NCBI GenBank assembly: GCA_036563805.1 | Contig: DATCLS010000015.1 | Coordinates: 41,114-105,113 of the forward strand | Source: DATCLS01 sp036563805 | GTDB taxonomy: Bacteria; Actinomycetota; Acidimicrobiia; Acidimicrobiales; VFJN01 | DNA: 64,000 bases | Reading direction: 5' to 3' | Shown here: positions 38,977 through 46,771 of the stretch, in pieces | Position numbering within the stretch: position 1 is the first letter of the stretch | Layout of the letters: every line of letters begins with the position of its first letter | Translations under genes and position numbers: made by a program | The notes under the pieces: generated by a model | What the model was told of the DNA's origin: nothing | The model's input: only the letters and a program-made list of their open reading frames with translations | Databases searched by the model: none

Positions 38977-39609
38977 CTACATGCGCCGGAGGACGGTGAC
39001 CACCTTGCCGAAGACCCGGACCTCCTGCGGGTCGAACACCATCGGCTCGAGGCGCTCGTTCGCCGGCTCGAGCACGACAGAGTCGCCTCTGGTGGAGAAG
39101 CGCTTCACGGTGGCCTCGTCGCCGGGGATACCAGCCACCACGACGTCGCCCTCGTCGGCCGTCTTCTGCGACCGGCAGACCACGTAGTCGCCGTCGAGGA
39201 TGCCGGCCTCGATCATCGAGTCGCCGCGCACCCGCAGCATGAACAGGTCGCCGTCGCCGGTGAAGTCGGCGGGCAGGGGGAGCACCTCCTCGACGTTCTC
39301 TTGCGCCAGCACGTCGGTACCGGCGGCGACGTCGCCGACCAGCGGCACGTGGCGGACCGGGCGGCGGTCGACGACGGCGTCGGACGTCGGATCCCACCGG
39401 ACCTCGATGGCCCGCGGCTTGGTGGGGTCACGGCGTAGGTAGCCGTGGCGTTGGAGGGCGGCCAGGTGGGCGTGGACGGTCGATGGCGACGTCAGCCCGA
39501 CGGCTTCGCCGATCTCGCGCACGGACGGGGGATAGCCCCGCTCGCGCATGTGCTTCTCGATGATCTCGAGGACTTCTCGTTGCCTGGCGGTCAACCCGGC
39601 CTGGGCCAT
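38977..39609 (-). CDS. lexA: SOS repressor LexA
   Basis: A 210-residue repressor. The N-terminal winged helix covers TARQREVLEIIEKHMRERGY and SVREIGEAVGLTSPSTVHAH. The self-cleavage site is Ala96-Gly97 in GDVAAGTDVL; the catalytic dyad is Ser131 (RGDSMIEAGI) and Lys169 (EATVKRF). The ATG at 39609 follows AGGAG; the much longer open frame upstream would read through the operator region and is rejected. LexA boxes in the divergent region indicate autoregulation. Confidence 0.97.
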   Translation of the reverse strand: MAQAGLTARQREVLEIIEKHMRERGYPPSVREIGEAVGLTSPSTVHAHLAALQRHGYLRRDPTKPRAIEVRWDPTSDAVVDRRPVRHVPLVGDVAAGTDVLAQENVEEVLPLPADFTGDGDLFMLRVRGDSMIEAGILDGDYVVCRSQKTADEGDVVVAGIPGDEATVKRFSTRGDSVVLEPANERLEPMVFDPQEVRVFGKVVTVLRRM

Positions 39610-39641
39610 CGCGGTCTCCTTCAGGGCAGTGCTCGCAGGGC

Positions 39642-39698
39642 GAACGTGCGTTCCGTGGGAAGGTACCATCGGCTCACGGCGGTTACAAACACCCGTTC
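39642..39698 (-). promoter_or_regulatory. lexA promoter with two LexA boxes
   Basis: On the minus strand TTGTAA (39683-39688), a 17-bp spacer and TACCTT (39660-39665) form a -35/-10 pair. A perfect box GAACGTGCGTTC (39642-39653) lies just downstream of the -10. A one-mismatch box (AAACACCCGTTC, 39687-39698) overlaps the -35. Confidence 0.8.
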
Positions 39699-39716
39699 GA
39701 TTCGGGGCTTGACGCC

Positions 39717-39756
39717 GAACGGGAGTTCGTGGTTCGCTGGCTACGAACAGCAGTTC
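39717..39756. promoter_or_regulatory. Two further perfect LexA boxes
   Basis: GAACGGGAGTTC (39717-39728) and GAACAGCAGTTC (39745-39756) both match GAAC-N4-GTTC, with centres 28 bp apart. They lie between lexA and the LysM gene and may serve either direction. Confidence 0.8.
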
Positions 39757-39885
39757 GCCGCGGACGCGGCCTCGAGACACCGGGCCGAGAGGGCGAGACA
39801 CCGGGTTCGAGACACGGGCCCGGCGCCCACGGCTCCGAAGCTCCACCACACGGTTCGCCGACACGGCCGCCGGCCCGCCCCTTGT

Positions 39886-39908
39886 TTGTCACACCCCGCC
39901 GGGAGAAT
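39886..39908 (+). promoter_or_regulatory. TTGTCACAC-N8-GAGAAT motif before the LysM gene
   Basis: TTGTCACAC (39886-39894), 8 nt, then GAGAAT (39903-39908), which ends 7 nt before the ATG. It shares the 15-mer TTGTTTGTCACACCC with the recA upstream region. Confidence 0.55.
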
Positions 39909-39915
39909 CCGCCTC

Positions 39916-40359
39916 ATGGTTGCGATCTCAGTTCTCCAGCCCGAGCCCCACGACTGGTCCGGCGCCCCGGTCCAGCCCTCGCTCCCCGAGACGAGGCCCC
40001 GCCGGCCCCCGGCCCGGTCCCCGGCACGGCCGCTGCCCGACCGGGCGACGCGGTGGCGCCGTCGCCGGCTGGCTGCCCTCGTGCTGGCCACGCTGCTGGC
40101 GGTCGCGGTGGTCGGCGCCGCCCAGGTCGTCGGGCCCATGCTGCTGGGCGCGTCGTCGGGCGACGCTCCGGCGGCGTCGGGCGGCCGGGCACCCGTCCCC
40201 GGCGAGGTGTACGTCGTCCAACCGGGCGACACGCTCTGGTCGATCGCGACGGCCGTGGCGCCCGACCGTGACCCCCGCCCGATCGTCGACCGCCTGCAGG
40301 AGGTCAACGACACAGCGACGCTCGAGGTCGGCGACCGGCTGGTGATCGACCTCGGCTGA
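39916..40359 (+). CDS. LysM membrane protein, candidate SOS cell-division suppressor
   Basis: A 147-residue protein: basic cytoplasmic N-terminus (1-48), one transmembrane helix (~50-75), and a C-terminal LysM domain (~98-147; YVVQPGDTLWSIATAVA, then LQEVNDTATLEVGDRLVI). A LysM protein divergent from lexA is the arrangement of Bacillus YneA and, functionally, of the actinobacterial division inhibitors ChiZ (Rv2719c) and DivS. Sequence similarity among these is low, so the role rests on architecture plus the LexA boxes and damage-type promoter. It would halt septation while DNA is repaired. Confidence 0.8.
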   Translation: MVAISVLQPEPHDWSGAPVQPSLPETRPRRPPARSPARPLPDRATRWRRRRLAALVLATLLAVAVVGAAQVVGPMLLGASSGDAPAASGGRAPVPGEVYVVQPGDTLWSIATAVAPDRDPRPIVDRLQEVNDTATLEVGDRLVIDLG

Positions 40360-40457
40360 ACGGGCGTCGAGCGGGCGTCAGGGCGGCTGCCAGGCCGCCC
40401 GCGAGCTGGGGAGCTGGGAGTGTGCGGCGCCGGAGTTGTGGGGGTTGTCCGCGCGGA

Positions 40458-40463
40458 TAGGTT
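40458..40463 (+). promoter_or_regulatory. -10 hexamer TAGGTT of nrdR
   Basis: TAGGTT is 6 nt before the GTG at 40470 and supports this start over the ATG two bases earlier in another frame. Confidence 0.5.
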
Positions 40464-40469
40464 CGGTAT

Positions 40470-40946
40470 GTGCGGTGCCCCGCGTGTGGCCAGACCGAGT
40501 CAAAAGTCGTCGATTCTCGACAGGCTGACGACGGATCGAGCATCCGGCGCCGGCGGGAGTGCCTGGCGTGCCGGCAGCGGTTCACGACCTTCGAGCGGCT
40601 CGAGGCGGCGGGCCTCGTCGTGGTCAAGCGGTCCGGTGCCCGCGAGCCCTTCGACCGGGCCAAGGTGGTGGCTGGGGTCGAGGCCGCGGTCAAGGCCCGG
40701 CCGGTCAGCAGCGGCGAGGTCCAGGCGCTGGTTTCGGCCGTCGAGGAGGAGGTGCGCCAGGCCCCCGGCGGCGAGGTCGCCAGCGAGCGCATCGGCCGTG
40801 CCGTTCTCGAGCGGCTGCAGGAGCTCGATCCGGTGGCCGCCGTGCGCTTCGCCTCGGTCTACAAGGGATTCGACGACGTGTCCGAGTTCGAGGCGGAGAT
40901 CACGCTGCTGACCAAGCGCACGGCGCCCAAGGAACCCAGCGGCTGA
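40470..40946 (+). CDS. nrdR: Transcriptional repressor NrdR
   Basis: A 158-residue nucleotide-sensing repressor of ribonucleotide reductase genes. The N-terminal zinc ribbon has CPACG and CLACRQRFTTFERLE; the ATP-cone follows (VVVKRSGAREPFDRAKVVAG, ending VYKGFDDVSEFE). The C-terminus is normal. Two matching operator-like boxes occur before nrdJ 2.5 kb downstream. Its position after lexA and the LysM gene is the usual actinobacterial order. Confidence 0.97.
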   Translation: MRCPACGQTESKVVDSRQADDGSSIRRRRECLACRQRFTTFERLEAAGLVVVKRSGAREPFDRAKVVAGVEAAVKARPVSSGEVQALVSAVEEEVRQAPGGEVASERIGRAVLERLQELDPVAAVRFASVYKGFDDVSEFEAEITLLTKRTAPKEPSG

Positions 40947-41135
40947 CCGCCGCCCCGCCACCAACCCGCCGTCCGCCGCCCGGTCGCCGACCGCGGCCTG
41001 CCCCGGCGCGCTCGGCCACGACGCGCCCTCCGTGGGGTGTACCTGACCAGGTGATCACCCGTCCGGTGGACCCGACCTCGCCAGCGTGCTGCAAGGCGCG
41101 AACGTGTTCGTATCCCGCTTGGCCGAGCGTCGGCG

Positions 41136-41897
41136 CTACGCCCCGCTGCGGTCGGCGACGTAGCGGAGGAGCAGGTAGCCGTCGTCCTCGAGCGCATGGG
41201 CGAGGCGAAGGCGGCGATCGGCGTGGGGGCGGAGGCCGTGGGCGATCCGGGGGGCGTCGCCGCCGGCCAGCACGGGGGCCACGGTGACGCACATCTCGTC
41301 GACGAGGTCGTCGACGAGCAGCTGTCCGTTCACGGTCGGGCCGCCCTCGACGACCGCGACGTCGGCACCCGTGGCCGCTCGGAGCTCGGCCAGCGCCCGC
41401 GGCCACTCCACGGTCCGCTCGCCGGCCACGACGATGTCGGCGACCTCGGCGAGTCGGCGCCGGGCCTCGGGGTCGGCGGACTCGACGGTCACGACGAGTG
41501 GCCGCTCGTCCTCGGGGCCCTCGAACAGCCTTGCCCCGGGGTCGAGCCGCAGAGTGGCGGAGATGACCGCGATGCGCGGCCGAGGCGCTTGGCTGCGGGC
41601 CACCCGCTGCTCCTGGAGGGTGGGCGACAGCTTGGCCCGCCCATAGTCCTCGGCGCGGACCGTGCCGGCCCCGGCGACGATGACGTCGGCCACGGCGCGG
41701 ATGGCGACGAACGCCTCACGGTCCCCCGGGTTGGCGAGACCGCCGGTGCGCCCCTCGGGATCGGTGGCCGCGCCGTCGACGGTGGTGATCATGTTCACCG
41801 CCACCCACGGCCGGTCACCGACGGGCCCCCGGGCGGGCGCGGCGTAGAGGGACGCGACGTCGACCGTGGCGGCCGGTTCGGGCAGGAGCATGCGCAC
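41136..41897 (-). CDS. RibD C-terminal-fold pyrimidine reductase family protein
   Basis: A 253-residue NADPH-dependent reductase of the DHFR fold. Motifs are VAVNMITTVDGAATDPEG, AIRAVADVIVAGAGTVRAEDYG and VVEGGPTVNGQLLVDDLVDE. Such stand-alone proteins in actinobacteria resemble the reductase half of RibD (riboflavin pathway) and some act as alternative dihydrofolate reductases. The deaminase half is missing. GTG at 41897 is chosen because TAGCGT lies 6 nt upstream. It converges on nrdR with 189 bp between. Confidence 0.85.
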   Translation of the reverse strand: MRMLLPEPAATVDVASLYAAPARGPVGDRPWVAVNMITTVDGAATDPEGRTGGLANPGDREAFVAIRAVADVIVAGAGTVRAEDYGRAKLSPTLQEQRVARSQAPRPRIAVISATLRLDPGARLFEGPEDERPLVVTVESADPEARRRLAEVADIVVAGERTVEWPRALAELRAATGADVAVVEGGPTVNGQLLVDDLVDEMCVTVAPVLAGGDAPRIAHGLRPHADRRLRLAHALEDDGYLLLRYVADRSGA

Positions 41898-41903
41898 GGG
41901 GCG

Positions 41904-41909
41904 ACGCTA
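41904..41909 (-). promoter_or_regulatory. -10 hexamer TAGCGT (minus strand)
   Basis: On the minus strand TAGCGT ends 6 nt before the GTG of the RibD-like gene. Confidence 0.55.
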
Positions 41910-42869
41910 CCCACGCCCGCACCCGGCAGCGGCCGGGCCCGCCCCTCGCCGGACCCGGGCCCGGACCGGGGGAGAGGGGGCCGACAGCCGGGACCGGGCG
42001 CCTGGGGAGACCGAGAGGCGTCCGTTCGTCCCCAGGCGGAACGGGCGCAGGAAAGCCCGGGTTTCGTTAGGGTTCCTGCCCAGGTCACGCTGGTTGTGGG
42101 CCTACCTGTGGACGGCGGCGCCAATAATCCACCCGCAATTCACAGGAAGTACCTCTGGTCGTCCACAAGCGATTGCCCGTAGGTTGCCCCTCGTGCACTG
42201 TGACCCGGTGCGGACGAGCGGAATGGTGGCTGTCGCTTCCGTGTCTGTGGTGGGCTGAGCGACTCCTGGGATGGCGATCGCGTCTCCGCCAGCGGGCTGC
42301 GGGACGTCCAAGATCGTTATCTCGACCTGCGAGTCCGCACCGGGCCGGTCACATCCGAGAGCTGGGGCTCGAGCCCGCCCGTCCGGGACGTCGGCGTCGC
42401 CGCCGCCCGCGGAGGACGCGCCCGGCCCAGCGTCTCGCGGCCACCCGGCCTGCCGGCCCCGCCGCCAAGGGACCCAGCCAACCGGGCCAGGCGGCCGATC
42501 GGACCGACCGGGCCAGCCGCCCCGCACGACGCCGCACGACGACGATCCCTCGACCCGACGACCACCGAGGCCAACCCCGACCGGGCCCGACCCGGCCAGC
42601 CGACCAACCGACGACCATTCCGTCGAGCGTCCTGACGCTCCAGACGCTCCGGCACGCACGACGAGCCCGCCACGCACGACCGTCCCGCAAACCGTCCCCG
42701 ACCCTCGCACCCGACCACCCAAGCATCGCCCCACCGGCGCCGCAGCGCAGCGGCGTGCGCGCGTAGCGCGTCAGCGCGTGGGCGACGGCCGGTAGCGTGG
42801 AAGGCTCCCCGAATCGCCCCGGAATCGGTGTCATGGCCGCCCACCTGGGGAAGGGTGGGGCGGAGGCCA
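41910..42869. other. Long non-coding stretch upstream of nrdJ
   Basis: About 960 bp without a convincing gene. At 42107-42167 there are three DnaA-box-like nonamers (TGTGGACGG, TAATCCACC, TCGTCCACA) in a locally AT-richer patch. At ~42480-42740 the + strand is almost free of T and rich in C and A. Open frames here are proline/arginine-rich and lack start signals. No cobalamin riboswitch core was recognised. Confidence 0.55.
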
Positions 42870-42899
42870 TTGACAGCAGTGTAATTCCAGTGGTGTAAT
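42870..42899 (+). promoter_or_regulatory. nrdJ promoter, TTGACA-18-TGTAAT
   Basis: A consensus -35 TTGACA (42870-42875) and TGTAAT (42894-42899) with an 18-bp spacer. Predicted transcription start falls on the first NrdR box. Confidence 0.7.
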
Positions 42900-42902
42900 T
42901 GC

Positions 42903-42949
42903 TCCCAACATCTTGTGGTTCGGGTGGTTACAGCCACAAGAACTTGTGG
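42903..42949 (+). promoter_or_regulatory. Tandem NrdR boxes
   Basis: Box 1 TCCCAACATCTTGTGG (42903-42918) and box 2 CCACAAGAACTTGTGG (42934-42949, a near-perfect inverted repeat) have centres exactly 31 bp apart, about three helical turns, as is typical for NrdR operators. They lie at and just after the nrdJ promoter. Confidence 0.85.
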
Positions 42950-43005
42950 TCCGGCTCTCCCTCTCCGGGCCCCCGGCACCAGCACTCGACCTGGAGGAAT
43001 CCCCC

Positions 43006-45930
43006 ATGGCTCTCGCTCCGGAGCAGGCAGGCATCGGCCTCCGCCGGCACTTCACCACCGAGGGTGTTCATCCGTACGACGAGGTCGAGTGGGAACGGCG
43101 CGACGCCCGGATCACCAACTACCGCGACGGATCGATCGCCTTCGAGCAGACCGACGTCGAGTTCCCGAAGTCGTGGTCGCAGAACGCCACGAACATCGTC
43201 GCCCAGAAGTACTTCCGCGGCACGCTCGGCACGCCGGAGCGCGAGCGGTCGCTCAAGCAGGTCATCGACCGGGTAGCCGACACGATCACCCGGTGGGGGG
43301 TCGAGGGCGGCTACTTCGTCGACGACGGTGAGGCGCTGATCTTCAACGACGAGCTGAAGTACCTGCTCGTCACCCAGCGGGCGGCCTTCAACAGCCCGGT
43401 GTGGTTCAACATCGGTGTCCGGGGCGTGCCCCAGCAGGCGTCGGCCTGCTTCATCCTCTCGGTCGAGGACTCGATGGACTCGATCCTCAACTGGTACCGG
43501 GAGGAGGGGATCATCTTCAAGGGCGGCTCGGGTGCGGGCGTCAACCTGTCCCGCATCCGGTCGTCGGTCGAGCTTCTCAAGGGCGGCGGCACGGCCTCGG
43601 GCCCGGTCAGCTTCATGCGGGGCGCCGATGCCTCGGCCGGCACGATCAAGTCGGGCGGCAAGACCCGGCGCGCCGCCAAGATGGTCATCCTCGACGTGTC
43701 GCACCCCGACATCGAGGAGTTCATCTGGTGCAAGGCGATCGAGGAGCGCAAGGCGCGGGTCCTCAAGGAGGCCGGGTTCGACATGGACCTCGACGGCCGC
43801 GACGCCCACTCGACCCAGTACCAGAACGCCAACAACTCGGTGCGGGTGACCGACGAGTTCATGGAGGCCGTCGTCAACGACGAGGACTGGCACCTCCGGG
43901 CGGTCCTCACCGGTGAGGTCGTCAAGACGGTCCGGGCCCGCGACCTGTTCCGGCAGCTGTGCTCGGCGGCGTGGGAGTGCGCCGACCCGGGCATGCAGTT
44001 CGACACCACGATCAACCGCTGGAACACGGCGGCCAACACGGGCCGCATCAACGGGTCCAACCCGTGCAGCGAGTACATGCACCTCGACAACTCGGCGTGC
44101 AACCTCGCCAGCCTCAACCTGCTGAAGTTCCTCGAGGACGACGGCACGTTCGACGTCGAGAGCTTCCGGCACGCGGTTGAGGTGATCTTCACCGCGCAGG
44201 AGATCCTCGTCGGCCGGGCCGACTACCCGACCGAGGCCATCGCCGACACGTCGCGGCGCTTCCGCCAGCTCGGCATCGGCTACGCCAACCTGGGCGCCCT
44301 GCTCATGGCGCTGGGTCTGCCGTACGACAGCGACGCCGGCCGGGCCCACGCCGCGGCCATCACCTCGCTCATGACCGGCCACGCCTACGAGGTGTCCGCC
44401 CGCATCGCCTCACGTATGGGCCCGTTCGCCGGCTTCGCCGAGAACCGCGAGCCGATGCTCCGCGTGCTCGCCCAGCACCAGGAGGCGGCCTCGAAGATCG
44501 ACGAGGAGCTGGTGGCGCCCGAGCTGCTGTCGGCCGCCCAGGAGAGCTGGGACGCCGCCTGCGAGCTCGCCGAGCGGTACGGCGTCCGCAACAGCCAGGC
44601 CTCTGTGCTGGCCCCGACCGGCACGATCGGCCTGATGATGGACTGCGACACGACCGGCATCGAGCCCGATCTCGGCCTGGTCAAGGTCAAGAAGCTGGTG
44701 GGCGGCGGCACGATGTCGATCGTCAACCAGACCGTGCCCCGGGCGCTGGCCCAGCTCGGCTACGACCAGTCCCAGATCGACGAGATCGTCGCCTACATCG
44801 ATGAGCACAAGTCGATCGTGGGCGCCCCCCATCTGGCGGCTGAGCACCTGCCGGTGTTCGCCTGCTCGATGGGCGACAACACCATCCACTACCTGGGGCA
44901 CGTGAAGATGATGGCGGCGGTCCAGCCCTTCATCTCCGGCGCCATCTCCAAGACCGTGAACATGCCCGAGGACGTCACGGTCGAGGACGTCGAGCAGCTC
45001 CACATCGACGCCTGGCGCATGGGCGTGAAGGCCATCGCCATCTACCGCGACAACTGCAAGGTCGGCCAGCCCCTGTCCACCGCCCGCAAGGAGGCGAAGG
45101 CGTCGCCCGACGCGGGCGCCCAGGGCCAGGTCCGGGCGGTGGGCGACGGCCAGCCGGCCCAAGGGCAGCTCGACATCCTCGCCAACCAGGCGACCCGGGT
45201 CGTCGAGAAGGTCATCAAGGTGCCGGTGCGCGAGAAGCTGCCGCGCAACCGGGTGTCGAAGACGTTCGAGTTCCGGGTGGCTGACTGCAAGGGCTTCGTG
45301 ACCGTCGGCGAGTACGCCGACGGGCGGCCCGGCGAGATCTTCCTCCGGGTGTCGAAGCAGGGCTCGACCCTCGCCGGCATCATGGACGCCTTCTCGATCT
45401 CGGTCAGCTTCGGCCTGCAGTACGGGGTGCCGCTGCGCAACTTCGTCGAGCAGTTCACCAACACCCGGTTCGAGCCGGCCGGTATCACCGACGATCCCGA
45501 CCTGCGCATCGCCACCTCGATCCTCGACTACATCTTCCGCCGGCTCGCGGTGAACTACCTCAGCTACGAGGAGCGGGCCGAGCTGGGCATCCTCACCACC
45601 GGTGAGCGCACCCAGCCGACGCTGCCCGGCGTCGAGGAGACGATCACCGAGACCCGCCAGGGGCTCGACGTGCCGGCCGATCCGCCGTCGATCGACTCGT
45701 CGTCCCCGGTGCTGCGCAGCGACGACGCCCCCAAGGAGCCGTCGCTGCTCGAGCGGGCCGGGGTCACCGGCGAGCCGGCCGACGAGCGGCCGGCCAAGGC
45801 CAACCCGGCGCTCACGCCCAAGCCCACGAGCGTCGATGCGCCCCTGTGCATGCAGTGCGGCGTGCAGATGCAGCGGGCCGGTTCGTGCCACGCCTGCCCG
45901 TCGTGCGGCTCGACCAGCGGGTGCAGCTGA
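43006..45930 (+). CDS. nrdJ: Adenosylcobalamin-dependent (class II) ribonucleotide reductase
   Basis: A 974-residue enzyme reducing ribonucleotides to deoxyribonucleotides, independent of oxygen. Active-site segments are FNSPVWFNIG, ASACFILSVEDSMDSIL, GGSGAGVNLSRIRS, NPCSEYMHLDNSACNLASLN and SVLAPTGTIGLMMDCDTTGIEP. The C-terminus has a Cys-rich zinc-ribbon/redox tail (CMQCGVQMQ, CHACPSCGSTSGC). GGAGGAA precedes the ATG. It is controlled by NrdR boxes. No nrdAB or nrdDG is seen in the window, and B12 supply would be needed. Confidence 0.98.
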   Translation: MALAPEQAGIGLRRHFTTEGVHPYDEVEWERRDARITNYRDGSIAFEQTDVEFPKSWSQNATNIVAQKYFRGTLGTPERERSLKQVIDRVADTITRWGVEGGYFVDDGEALIFNDELKYLLVTQRAAFNSPVWFNIGVRGVPQQASACFILSVEDSMDSILNWYREEGIIFKGGSGAGVNLSRIRSSVELLKGGGTASGPVSFMRGADASAGTIKSGGKTRRAAKMVILDVSHPDIEEFIWCKAIEERKARVLKEAGFDMDLDGRDAHSTQYQNANNSVRVTDEFMEAVVNDEDWHLRAVLTGEVVKTVRARDLFRQLCSAAWECADPGMQFDTTINRWNTAANTGRINGSNPCSEYMHLDNSACNLASLNLLKFLEDDGTFDVESFRHAVEVIFTAQEILVGRADYPTEAIADTSRRFRQLGIGYANLGALLMALGLPYDSDAGRAHAAAITSLMTGHAYEVSARIASRMGPFAGFAENREPMLRVLAQHQEAASKIDEELVAPELLSAAQESWDAACELAERYGVRNSQASVLAPTGTIGLMMDCDTTGIEPDLGLVKVKKLVGGGTMSIVNQTVPRALAQLGYDQSQIDEIVAYIDEHKSIVGAPHLAAEHLPVFACSMGDNTIHYLGHVKMMAAVQPFISGAISKTVNMPEDVTVEDVEQLHIDAWRMGVKAIAIYRDNCKVGQPLSTARKEAKASPDAGAQGQVRAVGDGQPAQGQLDILANQATRVVEKVIKVPVREKLPRNRVSKTFEFRVADCKGFVTVGEYADGRPGEIFLRVSKQGSTLAGIMDAFSISVSFGLQYGVPLRNFVEQFTNTRFEPAGITDDPDLRIATSILDYIFRRLAVNYLSYEERAELGILTTGERTQPTLPGVEETITETRQGLDVPADPPSIDSSSPVLRSDDAPKEPSLLERAGVTGEPADERPAKANPALTPKPTSVDAPLCMQCGVQMQRAGSCHACPSCGSTSGCS

Positions 45931-45961
45931 GCCGGGGAGGTCGTCGGTAGACGGTCGATGG

Positions 45962-45988
45962 GGCCGGCCCCGCCTGGCGGGGCCGGCC
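45962..45988 (+). terminator. Hairpin terminator after nrdJ
   Basis: GGCCGGCCCCG (45962-45972) pairs perfectly with CGGGGCCGGCC (45978-45988) over a 5-nt loop, then TTCGGT. It lies 32 bp past the nrdJ stop. Confidence 0.75.
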
Positions 45989-46268
45989 TTCGGTCACGGG
46001 TGCCGGTCGGGAACGGCTCGGTCGAGGTCCCGCTCGCCGGCCCGATTGGCGACTACGGTCAACGGCCGTCGATCGGGTCCGGCCCGTGTCGTCGACCGTG
46101 ATCAGGCAACGACAACGGTCAGAGATCGACGGACAGGGAACGCCACGCCTCGGCGGGCCGGCCGCCGGGTGGCTCCTCCGCCGGATCCCGGCAGGCCCGG
46201 GCGTGCCGGCGGATCCGGCCGAGTCGGTCGGCTCGGACGTCCCGGCCGGCCGGATCCCGCTCAGTCGG

Positions 46269-46610
46269 TCAAGGGATGATCACCGAGTGGGTCTGGCCGT
46301 AGCCGTTCGGCACCCAGTCGTCGGCGTCGGCCTCGTCGAAGAACCGGCCTCCGGCCAGATAGCGGAACGAGTACGGCTTGCCTTTCTCGAGCGTGACCGA
46401 GACAGACCGGGTGCCGTTCGACCGGCGCCGAAGGGGCGAGGCCCAGGGATCCCAACCGTTGAAATCCCCGACCACCGAGACGCACTCCCCCTCGTCGGGC
46501 AGAGCGAACGTCACCTTGACCTGTCCGGAACCGTTGGGGCGGCGCTTCAGCATGAGGGGGAGCATCGCGCCGGTAACGCCCGGAATGGTGCACGCCCGGG
46601 CAACGTTCAT
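46269..46610 (-). CDS. Small isoamylase-N/AMPK-type glycan-binding domain protein
   Basis: A 113-residue protein that is essentially one early-set beta sandwich: VKVTFALPDEGECVSVVGDF, then NGWDPWASPL, VTLEKGKPYSFRYLAGG and VPNGYGQTHSVII. This matches the E-set/CBM48-like module found in glycogen-branching enzymes and AMPK beta subunits, here free-standing. A TAAGTT element lies 10 nt before the ATG on the minus strand. An internal Met at codon 16 is an alternative start. Role unknown; glycogen or trehalose regulation is a guess. Confidence 0.75.
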   Translation of the reverse strand: MNVARACTIPGVTGAMLPLMLKRRPNGSGQVKVTFALPDEGECVSVVGDFNGWDPWASPLRRRSNGTRSVSVTLEKGKPYSFRYLAGGRFFDEADADDWVPNGYGQTHSVIIP

Positions 46611-46771
46611 TCAGGTGTCAAACTTACGGTCCGCCGAGGGTGGTGGACCCCCGCCGCAACCCCGCCCAACGTCCCGCCGGACCCCCACCGGTGTGGGTTC
46701 GCTTGACAGGCGTGTCATCGGTTAGCAGTTGGGGTCACCGCTCTCGCCCGAGTCCCGCAAGGAGCTAGTAC

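Noticed and set aside
39610..39864. N-terminal extension of LexA to 39864
   Set aside because: It would cross the lexA promoter and operators; the ATG at 39609 has AGGAG and the normal N-terminus.
41099..41110. CGAACGTGTTCG as a LexA box
   Set aside because: The half-sites are 2 bp apart rather than 4, and the site lies between convergent genes.
42271..42795. 174-codon plus-strand frame in the nrdJ upstream region
   Set aside because: Pro/Thr/Arg-rich low complexity, no promoter or ribosome-binding site at its start.
42833..42898. A 21-codon ORF just before nrdJ, behind TAGCGT
   Set aside because: It overlaps the nrdJ promoter and its start lies far from the hexamer; a leader peptide cannot be supported.
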